Assembly: GCA_964403185.1 (NCBI GenBank)
Contig: CAYOFK010000001.1
Coordinates: 1 to 49,448, forward strand
Length of the DNA stretch: 49,448 nt
Direction: 5' to 3'
From: CAYOFK01 sp964403185
GTDB lineage: Bacteria; Bacteroidota; Bacteroidia; Bacteroidales; VadinHA17
Part shown: positions 32,470-40,884 of the stretch, piece after piece
Position numbering within the stretch: position 1 is the stretch's first letter
Layout of the letters: each line of letters opens with the position of its first letter
The notes under the pieces: model-generated
What the model saw: the letters and a program-made list of their open reading frames with translations, nothing else
What the model was told of the DNA's origin: nothing
Databases searched by the model: none
Translations under genes and position numbers: made by a program

Positions 32470-34815
32470 TTATTTTGAGATGAAGAAAAAGGTTCCGTTC
32501 TCATCTTCAAGGCCATCGATTTTTCCAAATTGTGGCCGTTGTTGCTTGTTCTTCACAACCGCAATAGTTACCTGTGAGACTATATTTTCGATGGGGATAC
32601 AGGCATTGGGATTATTTGCCAGGGCATTGGCAAAGGTCCTTGTAAACTGCGAGTTATCAGAAGCTTCCTCATATCCGGCCGAAGAAAATACCTGGGAGGA
32701 TTTAAATCGTGTAGCCCTCCAGTCGTCACAGCTTTTTTCATCAGAGATGCCGCGCATTGCCTGGTAGAAGGTTGGTCCGGATTCACAGGCATCTGTAACC
32801 ACCAGTGTATGTGTAATGACCTTTGAATAGGACTGAAGCGACGCCTTCAGCTGGCTGATATTAAAATAGGTGAATTCGTCATCCCGTTCAGCATCCACCG
32901 GGATCCAGTAACCCACATCGTTCACGAATTTACCATGTCCGGCATACCAGATCAAAAGGCTGCTCACCTGGTTGCTGCGAACGAGATCTCTGAGTTCAAT
33001 TGAAAAAAACTTTTCAAGCTGCTGCTTGGTCATGTCTTGTTTGGTGATGATATTGTTGATCTGGTAGTTTGCCAGCGCCCCTTTCATCAAACTGATATCC
33101 TTTCCGGGGCCCTCAAGACTGGCAAAGGTATTGTAATTTGAATTCTGAATAAATACCACCCAGGTTTTGCCCATTGGATTATCCTGTGTAATGATCCCTT
33201 CGCGGTTTAACTGGAAGCTCTGAAGAGTAGTGTTTCCAAAGACATCCGTAGCTTCCACCGTGAACCTGTTTTTATTCAGGACATTTATATTTGCGTTAAA
33301 TCCGGGATTTTTCTCATCCGGTTTATAACTGGCTGATACGCCATCGATCATGATAGAGGTGATGAGAGATTCATCAAATATTTTCCCCTCAACATATATT
33401 ATCTGATCATCATCGGAAAGATAGACCTCTCCATTATCTGAAGCATAGGGAGCAAGAATTTGAATAGAGGGTCGATTGATCTCAGTGCGGATTATGTTAA
33501 AAGTTTTCTTCCCCATATTTTCATAGGCATCAACGGCCACCACCTCGAGTTCGTCCATTCCCTCGACCGGGACACTGGCAAGAAAAACATAATAATCCTC
33601 CTTTCGCTCAAACTGCACATCTGCTCCATTGATCTGCAGGCTTGTAATGTCACTTTGTTCTTCGATCTTTCCCTTGATAAGGACTTCATTCTTGCCAAGG
33701 GGCAGATTCACTTCCTCATTCTCAGTCAGTACCGGTTCCAGGAGCATGATCTGTGGATCGTCCGTTTCCCGGTTCAGCTCAAACAGGCGTGTTTCTGCCT
33801 CATCTTTCAGTTTCATGGCCCTGCCATCATATTTGGAAAGAACCCCAATAGTTTCATAGTCCTTGGAGGCTTTTTTATAATCCAGGATTTCCTCATAGGA
33901 TTTTGCCCTTAAAAAGTAGGCCTGGGGATTGTCCTGATTGTAAACAATAACCTTACTGAAATCATTGATTGCATTCGTATGCTGGTTAAAATCCTGGTAA
34001 TATTTACCCCTTATAAGATACATTTCAGTGTATTCAGGATCGATGAGCAGGATCCTGGATATGTCATTTATGGCACTGGGGTATTCCAGCCTGGAGATAT
34101 AGATCTCGCTTCTAATAATATAAGCCTCAATATTTTTATCATCATTTTCAAGGACCTTATTAACATCCTTCATAGCATTTTCAAGCTTATTCTGCATCAC
34201 AAACAATCTGGCTCTTGACAAGTATGGTTCAAGGAATCGTGGGCTGGAACTTACGGCCAGGGAAAAATCATGCTCTGCCTGCGGATAATTTTCAAGTTTG
34301 TTTGCTGCCAGGCCGTGCTGGTAATAGTTAATGGCACTTTTCTTTAATGCCAGGGCACTGTCAGATGCCCTCAGACTCCTGTCATAATCCTCCAGGGCCA
34401 GATAAGTGGCTGCTTTTTCTGTAAAAGCATTCCCGTTTTTTTTATCAATTCTGGTAGCCTTATTCAACATAGCAAGGGCTTCATCGTATTTGCCTGTCAT
34501 GTTAAACAATCTTCCGGCCTTGTAGTGTACATCCGTGTTTTTATGTAAAAACACAGAAGCCCTGCGGTAATCAAGAGCAGCTTTCCCGAGACTGTCCATC
34601 TGTTCATAAACCGAAGCACGTGCCAGATAGGCCTTGGTAAAATCCGGATCAAGATTGATTGCCCTGTTGAACTGGTCAATTGCATCGGAGAAGTTTTGAG
34701 TTTCGACGAAATTCCTGCCGGTTTTCAGGAATTTCTTTGCATTTTGTCCTGCTGAATACACAGGAGTGAGCAAAAAACTAAACAGCAATACCCATTGTAC
34801 CTTAAACATCCTCAT
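32470..34815 (-). CDS. TPR-repeat protein with C-terminal caspase-like (C14) peptidase domain
   Basis: A 781-residue exported protein. Signal peptide (residues 1-24, ending YSAGQ), then about ten tetratricopeptide repeats (~28-330), two beta-sandwich modules with paired DESLITSI-type strands (~350-540), and a caspase-like domain from ~555. The dyad is His627 in WYAGHG and Cys677 in TDACESG. Together with the preceding region LKASLQSY this is a clear C14/metacaspase-like fold. The substrate is unknown; bacterial caspase-like proteins often act in stress or signalling. The frame is open from 34881, but that start lies upstream of the promoter box at 34851-34858, so I choose 34815 (34809 also possible). 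It directly precedes the PP2C sensor by 6 bases. Confidence 0.93.
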   Translation of the reverse strand: MRMFKVQWVLLFSFLLTPVYSAGQNAKKFLKTGRNFVETQNFSDAIDQFNRAINLDPDFTKAYLARASVYEQMDSLGKAALDYRRASVFLHKNTDVHYKAGRLFNMTGKYDEALAMLNKATRIDKKNGNAFTEKAATYLALEDYDRSLRASDSALALKKSAINYYQHGLAANKLENYPQAEHDFSLAVSSSPRFLEPYLSRARLFVMQNKLENAMKDVNKVLENDDKNIEAYIIRSEIYISRLEYPSAINDISRILLIDPEYTEMYLIRGKYYQDFNQHTNAINDFSKVIVYNQDNPQAYFLRAKSYEEILDYKKASKDYETIGVLSKYDGRAMKLKDEAETRLFELNRETDDPQIMLLEPVLTENEEVNLPLGKNEVLIKGKIEEQSDITSLQINGADVQFERKEDYYVFLASVPVEGMDELEVVAVDAYENMGKKTFNIIRTEINRPSIQILAPYASDNGEVYLSDDDQIIYVEGKIFDESLITSIMIDGVSASYKPDEKNPGFNANINVLNKNRFTVEATDVFGNTTLQSFQLNREGIITQDNPMGKTWVVFIQNSNYNTFASLEGPGKDISLMKGALANYQINNIITKQDMTKQQLEKFFSIELRDLVRSNQVSSLLIWYAGHGKFVNDVGYWIPVDAERDDEFTYFNISQLKASLQSYSKVITHTLVVTDACESGPTFYQAMRGISDEKSCDDWRATRFKSSQVFSSAGYEEASDNSQFTRTFANALANNPNACIPIENIVSQVTIAVVKNKQQRPQFGKIDGLEDENGTFFFISK

Positions 34816-34850
34816 GACAATAATTTTTGTGACACCTACTGTTTCCATAC

Positions 34851-34881
34851 CAAAGTTACAGAATTTGTTCATTTCTATCAA
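34851..34881 (-). promoter_or_regulatory. Promoter of the caspase-PP2C genes
   Basis: On the minus strand: TTG (34881-34879), 20 bases, then TAACTTTG (34858-34851), both elements of the Bacteroidota consensus. It gives a transcript start about 30 bases before the ATG at 34815 and separates this pair from ribD. Confidence 0.6.
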
Positions 34882-34934
34882 TATACGGAATAATATTTAA
34901 AAGGTTTGTTTAAGTAACAGGTCTGAGATTAAGC

Positions 34935-35981
34935 TCAATACCCGTTAAAATGAATATTTAACCCGGTTTGCCAGGTCTGGACTGATAATCCTTCACTTTC
35001 CGGCAATTCAGGAGCAGGCTTGCCTCTTTTGAAACTCGGGGTGCCGGTAAAGATCCTTGCTTCATCCCAGAATCCTTCAGAGATCAGACTGTTGATCGTG
35101 AAACTACCCCCCTCAACCAAAACAGAAACAATGTTTTCATTGTATAAAAAGTCCAGGATTTGAGGCCAGATTGAAGTCTGAAAATCAATCTTAACATAAG
35201 AAGTCCCCGGAATGTTCCTGTTTTCTTTTTCAGTGAATACAATACAGGGGGCTCCCTTGTTAAATACCTGCAATCCGGGGGGCAGTTTTAAAGTCCTGTC
35301 AATGACCAGTTTCAACGGGGAGGGTCCCGTCCATTCCCTGGTATCCAGTCGCGGATTATCAGTGATCAGTGTTTTCGTTCCGGCAAGAATGGATGGTTCC
35401 TGTGACCGCCATTTATGTACCATCATGCGCTCCTTGGGTCCGGATATCCAGTTCGGCCCGACAGGATCCCCGGCCTTTCGGTGAACATCAATGAATCCAT
35501 CCGCCGATTCTGCCCACTTCAGAATGACATAAGGCCGTTTCTTTTGATGAAAAGTAATAAACCGCCTGTTCAAAAACCGGCACTTATCTTCCAGAATTCC
35601 AACATCCATCCGGCACCCCGACTGTTTTAATTTTTCAATTCCTTTTCCTTTGACCAGGGCATTGGGATCGACCATACCTATAACCAAATGGGGGATATTA
35701 TTCCCCCTGATGAGATCCGTGCATGGTGGTGTTTTACCGCTATGTGCACAGGGTTCGAGGTTCACATACAGTGTGCTCACTCTCAGTAAGGCCTTGTTTG
35801 TCACAGATTGAATCGCCAGCACCTCTGCATGAGGTCCTCCGAATTCATGATGGAATCCCTCCCCAATAATGGTATTATTATGAACAATTACACAACCAAC
35901 CAAAGGATTGGAACCTGTATGTCCCAATCCTTTTTCTGCCAATTGCAGGCATCTTTCCATATATAGCTGCCCGGATTCCAT
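34935..35981 (-). CDS. ribD: Bifunctional riboflavin deaminase/reductase RibD
   Basis: Catalyses the second and third steps of riboflavin synthesis: deamination of the diaminopyrimidine and reduction of the sugar. The deaminase half (~1-145) shows HAEVLAIQ and the zinc-binding PCAHSGKTPPC; the reductase half (from ~150) shows the NADPH-binding LKWAESADGFI and VLVEGGSFT. The length (348) is normal. It is divergent from prmC, with 89 bases between the starts. Confidence 0.95.
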   Translation of the reverse strand: MESGQLYMERCLQLAEKGLGHTGSNPLVGCVIVHNNTIIGEGFHHEFGGPHAEVLAIQSVTNKALLRVSTLYVNLEPCAHSGKTPPCTDLIRGNNIPHLVIGMVDPNALVKGKGIEKLKQSGCRMDVGILEDKCRFLNRRFITFHQKKRPYVILKWAESADGFIDVHRKAGDPVGPNWISGPKERMMVHKWRSQEPSILAGTKTLITDNPRLDTREWTGPSPLKLVIDRTLKLPPGLQVFNKGAPCIVFTEKENRNIPGTSYVKIDFQTSIWPQILDFLYNENIVSVLVEGGSFTINSLISEGFWDEARIFTGTPSFKRGKPAPELPESEGLSVQTWQTGLNIHFNGY

Positions 35982-36070
35982 TTGGGATAATAAATCGCTT
36001 GTAATTTACTAATTTTAAGCTCAGGGAATAGTCCCCCCCCGGAAATTCGGACCAGCTAAAAGAACAATAT

Positions 36071-36916
36071 ATGCATCTTAAAGATCTGACTGTTCATATT
36101 TCAAACTTGCTGGAAAATCTGTATCCCGAATCTGAGATTAAAAGCATGATCTATGGATTGTATTCTTTTGTTTTTGGTTTTTCAAAGTTTCAGGTATCCC
36201 AAAAGGCCGGGACGGTGGTACAAGAAAAGGATGTTGCGGCTATTAAAGAAATGGTGAAGGACCTGCAAAGATATAAACCACTACAGTATGTACTGGGTGA
36301 AACCGGATTTTATAACTGCAGGATCAGGGTGGGGGAAGGCGTATTGATCCCAAGACCTGAAACAGAAGAGTTGGCTGACTGGATCATAAAATCTGAAAAG
36401 CCGGAAAAAGTCCTGGATTTATGTACCGGCAGTGGGTGCCTGGCCATTGTACTTGCAAAGAACCTGCCGGGCAGCACTGTTTTTGCCACAGATAGTGAAG
36501 AAGTTGCTTTAAAATACGCAGTTGAAAATGCCCGGTTGAATGATGTACATGTGACATTCATCCGGAACAACATTCTAAAGGAAAATTTACCCTGGAATGG
36601 AACCTGTTTTGACCTCATTGTCAGCAATCCCCCATATATCAGAGAATCTGAAGCATTAATGATGCAACAAAATGTATTAAACTGGGAACCGGAGAAAGCT
36701 CTTTTTGTCCCGGATGATGACCCTTTGATTTTTTACCGCTCGATACTGCATGCAGCCGGTATAGTTTTAAAAAAAGGTGGCCGTTTATATTTTGAGATTA
36801 ATGAAACCCTTGGTGATGCTGTCCGGGAGGCATTTGCAGCACATTTTTATTCAACTGTTGAAATACGTACCGACCTTTCCGGAAAACAACGGATGGTCAG
36901 GGGCACAAAAACCTAA
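36071..36916 (+). CDS. prmC: Peptide chain release factor N5-glutamine methyltransferase
   Basis: PrmC/HemK methylates the glutamine of the GGQ motif of release factors RF1 and RF2 with S-adenosylmethionine. Helical N-terminal domain (1-85), then a methyltransferase domain with VLDLCTGSGCLAIVLAK and the diagnostic NPPYI. 281 residues, as usual. Its target gene prfB follows 0.5 kb downstream, with recX between them. Confidence 0.95.
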   Translation: MHLKDLTVHISNLLENLYPESEIKSMIYGLYSFVFGFSKFQVSQKAGTVVQEKDVAAIKEMVKDLQRYKPLQYVLGETGFYNCRIRVGEGVLIPRPETEELADWIIKSEKPEKVLDLCTGSGCLAIVLAKNLPGSTVFATDSEEVALKYAVENARLNDVHVTFIRNNILKENLPWNGTCFDLIVSNPPYIRESEALMMQQNVLNWEPEKALFVPDDDPLIFYRSILHAAGIVLKKGGRLYFEINETLGDAVREAFAAHFYSTVEIRTDLSGKQRMVRGTKT

Positions 36917-36925
36917 AGCAAGTTG

Positions 36926-37405
36926 ATGAATAATAAAAATCATACTTTTTATAAAAAGCTGCTTTCAAGGGCCCAAAATATATGCTCACGCCAGGAAAAA
37001 TGCCTCCGGGATATGAAAGATAAACTTGCGGCCTGGGGGGCAGACCCCGATCAATGTGAAAAGATCCTTAAGCTTCTTGTCGATGAAAAATTTGTGGATG
37101 AGAAACGGTATTCCACCAGTTTTGTAAAACAAAAATTCATGTTTAATAAATGGGGACGGAAGAAAATCTCTCTGGCATTGTATCAAAAACACATTCCGCC
37201 GGAAGTGATCAGTACCGCTCTTGACAGCATTCCCCCGGAAGAATACAAATCGGAGTTAAAGGCCCTTCTTATCAGGAAAAAGGAAACCATTAAGGCAAAA
37301 AATCAATACGACCTGATGGCTAAATTACAAAAATATGCCCTGGGAAAAGGATTCGAATCAGATGTGATCCACAGCGTGATAAATGATGTTGTAAAGAAGC
37401 TTTAA
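36926..37405 (+). CDS. recX: Regulatory protein RecX
   Basis: RecX family protein (159 residues), predicted to inhibit RecA by binding its filament. It has the usual pattern of three-helix repeats, with the conserved LVDEKFVDEKRY segment (~48-60) and a basic GRKKISLALYQK segment. The frame also opens at a TTG at 36923, but the adjacent ATG at 36926 is the natural start. It lies 9 bases after prmC. Confidence 0.88.
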   Translation: MNNKNHTFYKKLLSRAQNICSRQEKCLRDMKDKLAAWGADPDQCEKILKLLVDEKFVDEKRYSTSFVKQKFMFNKWGRKKISLALYQKHIPPEVISTALDSIPPEEYKSELKALLIRKKETIKAKNQYDLMAKLQKYALGKGFESDVIHSVINDVVKKL

Positions 37406-37433
37406 ATATGGGCATATTCAGGTAAAATATTTC

Positions 37434-37441
37434 TAAATTTG
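37434..37441 (+). promoter_or_regulatory. prfB: -7 promoter element for prfB
   Basis: TAAATTTG, a full match to TAnnTTTG, 22 bases before the ATG at 37464. It allows prfB to be expressed separately from recX. No clear -33. Confidence 0.5.
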
Positions 37442-37463
37442 ACAGAAATAATCATTAATATTA

Positions 37464-38562
37464 ATGAACATGATAACTCCCGATCAGATAAAAAAACTTA
37501 AAAAACGCGAGGAAGCGTTGAGGAGGCATCTTTGACATCGATGCTAAAACCATCCTTGTACAAGAAGAAGAAGCCATTTCTCATAAGCCCGGTTTCTGGA
37601 ACGATCCTAAAAAAGCAGAAGAACATTTAAGAAAAATTTCCTCGTTAAAATCCTGGATCCGCGAATTTGAAGAAGTGAAGACCAGCCTGGAAGACCTTTC
37701 TGTACTTTTTGATTTTTTTAAGGAAGGAGAAGCCACTGAGGAGGAAACAATGGCTCAATATGAAAGCGCCCTGCGGTCTGTTGAAAACCTGGAATTGAAA
37801 AACATGCTTCGTAAAAAGGAAGATGCCCTGGGTGCTATCTTAAAAATTAATTCAGGCGCCGGAGGCACGGAAAGCCTGGATTGGGCCGCCATGTTAATGC
37901 GCATGTACTTACGCTGGGGTGAAAGAAACAATTATGAAGTGAAAGAACTGGACTACCAGGCAGGTGACGAAGCGGGAATCAAATCAGTGACCCTGGAATT
38001 TACAGGTGATTTTGCTTATGGTTATTTGAAAAGTGAAAACGGGGTGCACCGGCTGGTAAGGATCTCACCTTTCAATGCACTTGGAAAACGCCAGACCACT
38101 TTTGCATCTGTTTTCGTGTCCCCTGTTGTGGATGAATCTATTGAAATAGAAATTAACCAGGCGGACATCACCTGGGAAACATTCCGGTCGAGTGGAGCCG
38201 GGGGGCAAAATGTTAATAAGGTGGAGACCGCTGTCAGGCTCCGGCACCAGCCAACAGGCCTGGTTGTTGAAAACCAGGAAACCAGGTCTCAGTATAAAAA
38301 TAAAGAAAATGCCCTGAGATTATTGAGATCCCAGCTCTATGAAATAGAATTAAGAAAAAAAAGGGAGGAGCAAGCCAGGATTGAGGGTGAAAAAAAGAAA
38401 ATCGAATGGGGCTCACAAATCAGAAGCTACACGTTACATCCATATAAGCTTGTGAAAGACTTACGTACAAGTTTTGAGTCTTCCAAGGTACAGGATGTCC
38501 TGGATGGTGATTTGAATGATTTTATAAAATCCTATCTGATGGAGTTTGGCGGAAAATTGTAA
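37464..38562 (+). CDS. prfB: Peptide chain release factor 2, expressed by +1 programmed frameshift
   Basis: RF2 reads UGA and UAA stop codons. The first 23 codons (MNMITPDQ... to RRHL) end in an in-frame TGA at 37533-37535; after a +1 shift (CTT-T-GAC) the frame continues from 37534 as DIDAKTILVQEEEA to the stop at 38562, giving about 365 residues. The SPF stop-recognition motif (ISPFNALGK) and the GGQ motif (Gly246-Gly247-Gln248) are present, as in RF2. Low RF2 slows termination at the UGA and favours the shift, so the protein autoregulates. A single-frame reading would miss the N-terminus and start too late, near 37675. Confidence 0.97.
37521..37536 (+). promoter_or_regulatory. prfB: prfB +1 frameshift signal
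   Basis: AGGAGG (Shine-Dalgarno-like, 37521-37526), three bases, then CTT-TGA-C (37530-37536). The spacing and slip codon are the same as in the E. coli prfB signal. Confidence 0.93.
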
Positions 38563-38599
38563 CTGCTTTAAAATAAATCTGTTCTAAAATATTTTAATT

Positions 38600-39991
38600 A
38601 TGAAAGTACGAATCGAACACGACACCATGGGAACCGTCGAAGTTCCTGCAGACCGCTATTGGGGGGCTCAAACCCAAAGATCATTAGAAAATTTCAAAAT
38701 CGGGGACGGGCGGATGCCCATTGAGATCATCAGGGCCTTTGGAGTACTGAAAAAAGCCGCTGCCCGGGCCAATGCAGAACTTGGCGTGTTACCGGAAGAA
38801 AAATCAAAGCTGATTTCACAGGTGTGTGATGAAATTATTGAAGGGAAACTTGATGATCATTTTCCATTGGTGGTCTGGCAAACCGGTTCAGGAACACAAT
38901 CGAATATGAATGTAAACGAGGTGGTGGCAAACCGTGCAAACGTAATTAATGAAGGAGAATTGGGTAAAGGTGATCGCTTCATCCACCCAAATGATGATGT
39001 TAACAAATCCCAATCCTCAAACGACACTTTTCCCACCGCTATGCATATAGCCGGATATAAAATGATTGCTGAAGTTACCCTTCCCGGTTTGGAATCCCTA
39101 AGGAATGCCCTAAACGTTAAAGTCAAAGAATTTAATAAGATGGTAAAGACCGGGAGAACCCATTTGATGGATGCCACTCCCCTGACTCTTGGACAGGAAT
39201 TCTCAGCCTACGTTTCCCAACTCGATCACGGTATTGTTGCACTAAAGAATACCCTGCCACACCTGTCTGAACTGGCACTGGGAGGAACAGCAGTAGGAAC
39301 CGGCTTAAATACACCCAGGGGTTATGATGTGCTGGTTGCCAAATACATTGCAGACATATCCGGCTTTCCTTTCATTACCGCCGGTAATAAATTTGAATCA
39401 CTGGCCGCACATGATGCCATAGTAGAGACTTCAGGGGCTTTAAAAACACTGGCGGTAAGTATTATGAAAATTGCCAACGATATCAGGCTTCTGGGTTCAG
39501 GTCCGCGATGTGGCATTGGTGAAATCAACCTTCCTGCCAATGAACCGGGTTCTTCAATTATGCCGGGAAAGGTAAATCCCACCCAGTGTGAGGCAATAAC
39601 AATGGTATGCGCCCAGGTGATGGGAAATGATACAGCCATCGCCATCGGGGGCATGCAGGGGCATTATCAACTGAATGTATTTAAAACAGTGATGATCGCC
39701 AATTTGCTGGAATCTGCACGACTGACCGGAGATGCCTGCGTATCTTTCACTCAGAATTGTGTGGAAGGCATTGCTGCTAATGAGGCAAATATTAAAAAGA
39801 ATCTCAATAACTCCCTCATGCTGGTCACTGCCCTGAACAGGCAAATCGGCTACGAGAATGCGGCCAAAATTGCTAAAAAGGCTCATGAAGAAGGACTGAC
39901 GCTCAGGGAATCAGCCCTGCAGTCAGGTCTGGTTACCGGAGAACAGTTTGATGAATGGGTCAATCCCGCAAAAATGATCGGTTCGTTTTGA
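38600..39991 (+). CDS. fumC: Fumarate hydratase class II
   Basis: Converts fumarate to malate and back. The fumarase/aspartase signature GSSIMPGKVNPTQCE (~residues 315-330), GSGTQSNMNVNEV (~97-109) and the TGRTHLMDATP segment are all present, with 463 residues. The normal fumarase length and sequence order leave little doubt, though aspartase relatives share these motifs. It is followed by a strong hairpin. Confidence 0.94.
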   Translation: MKVRIEHDTMGTVEVPADRYWGAQTQRSLENFKIGDGRMPIEIIRAFGVLKKAAARANAELGVLPEEKSKLISQVCDEIIEGKLDDHFPLVVWQTGSGTQSNMNVNEVVANRANVINEGELGKGDRFIHPNDDVNKSQSSNDTFPTAMHIAGYKMIAEVTLPGLESLRNALNVKVKEFNKMVKTGRTHLMDATPLTLGQEFSAYVSQLDHGIVALKNTLPHLSELALGGTAVGTGLNTPRGYDVLVAKYIADISGFPFITAGNKFESLAAHDAIVETSGALKTLAVSIMKIANDIRLLGSGPRCGIGEINLPANEPGSSIMPGKVNPTQCEAITMVCAQVMGNDTAIAIGGMQGHYQLNVFKTVMIANLLESARLTGDACVSFTQNCVEGIAANEANIKKNLNNSLMLVTALNRQIGYENAAKIAKKAHEEGLTLRESALQSGLVTGEQFDEWVNPAKMIGSF

Positions 39992-40015
39992 ACCGCATTT
40001 AAAACTGTCCAAACC

Positions 40016-40039
40016 TTCAAGGTTTTCAAAAACCTTGAA
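40016..40039 (+). terminator. Intrinsic terminator after fumC
   Basis: An 11-bp perfect inverted repeat (TTCAAGGTTTT / AAAACCTTGAA) with almost no spacer, 24 bases after the fumC stop and followed by T-rich sequence. It could equally be an interspersed repeat. Confidence 0.6.
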
Positions 40040-40094
40040 AGTTTATTATTCCAGGGTATGAGGCTCCGGCTGGGTAACATCCTGATTTTTTTCC

Positions 40095-40102
40095 TATTTT
40101 TG
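40095..40102 (+). promoter_or_regulatory. -7 promoter element for the outer-membrane protein at 40133
   Basis: TATTTTTG, a full match to TAnnTTTG, 30 bases before the ATG; no clear -33 element. Confidence 0.5.
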
Positions 40103-40132
40103 ACTGGAATAGCTCAGTTATAAGTACACACA

Positions 40133-40858
40133 ATGAAAAAAACCATCTATACACTGCTGGTTCTGCTAACCGGCCTGAACCTGACAGCACAGAAAAATTA
40201 CATGGGCCTTTCCATGGGTGGCAGCTTCCCTCTTGGCACTTATGCGAATGAAGCAGGAGTGAATACTACTGGCTATGCCCTTACCGGGTTTACACTGAGT
40301 TTTAATGGAAATTACTACTTCATCGATCACATTGGTTTTCATGGAGCCATCAACTATGGCATGAACTCTGTTGATGAGGAGAAGTTAAAAACAGACTGGG
40401 TCGCACATTTAAAAGCATTGTATCCTGATGCAGACCTCCCGGATGATGCAGTAATTGATTTTACTACCCTGGGCTGGCTATATGTGAATGCCCTTTCGGG
40501 GCCGGTTCTGGGCCTTTCAATCTCAAAGTTCACAATTGAAGCACGCGCAACTGCAGGATTGAGTTATATCAGACCTCCTGAAAGAAATATCCGGATCACC
40601 TTCCGCAATACCGAAATAACCAGTTTTGCCTCCGGACAAAGCATGGCTTTCGGATACCAGCTTGGTACGGGAATACTCTTTACTCCGAATAATGTTACAG
40701 GCATCCGGCTGGCGTTTGATTATTTTAGCAGTACGGCAAAAATAGATCTGGAAAGCCACATAGATGAGGGTCTTGGAAACCCGGTGATCAGCACCGAAAC
40801 AGTGAAGTTTCCAATTTCCACCATTCACCTGACCCTCGGATTGGCTTATTTGTTTTAG
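40133..40858 (+). CDS. Outer-membrane beta-barrel protein
   Basis: A 241-residue protein with a signal peptide (residues 1-20, ending NLTAQ). The rest shows alternating hydrophobic and polar residues with periodic aromatic residues, and ends in LTLGLAYLF with a terminal phenylalanine, the barrel-closing beta signal. It is probably an eight-stranded OmpA/OmpX-like or PorT-like barrel. No specific family is recognised. It starts after its own -7 box. mutA follows 26 bases later. Confidence 0.8.
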   Translation: MKKTIYTLLVLLTGLNLTAQKNYMGLSMGGSFPLGTYANEAGVNTTGYALTGFTLSFNGNYYFIDHIGFHGAINYGMNSVDEEKLKTDWVAHLKALYPDADLPDDAVIDFTTLGWLYVNALSGPVLGLSISKFTIEARATAGLSYIRPPERNIRITFRNTEITSFASGQSMAFGYQLGTGILFTPNNVTGIRLAFDYFSSTAKIDLESHIDEGLGNPVISTETVKFPISTIHLTLGLAYLF

Positions 40859-40884
40859 GGCATTGAAAATAATATTGCTGTTCC

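Noticed and set aside
34816..34881. N-terminal extension of the caspase protein from 34881
   Set aside because: It starts upstream of the -7 box at 34851-34858, and the signal peptide begins at the ATG at 34815 (or 34809).
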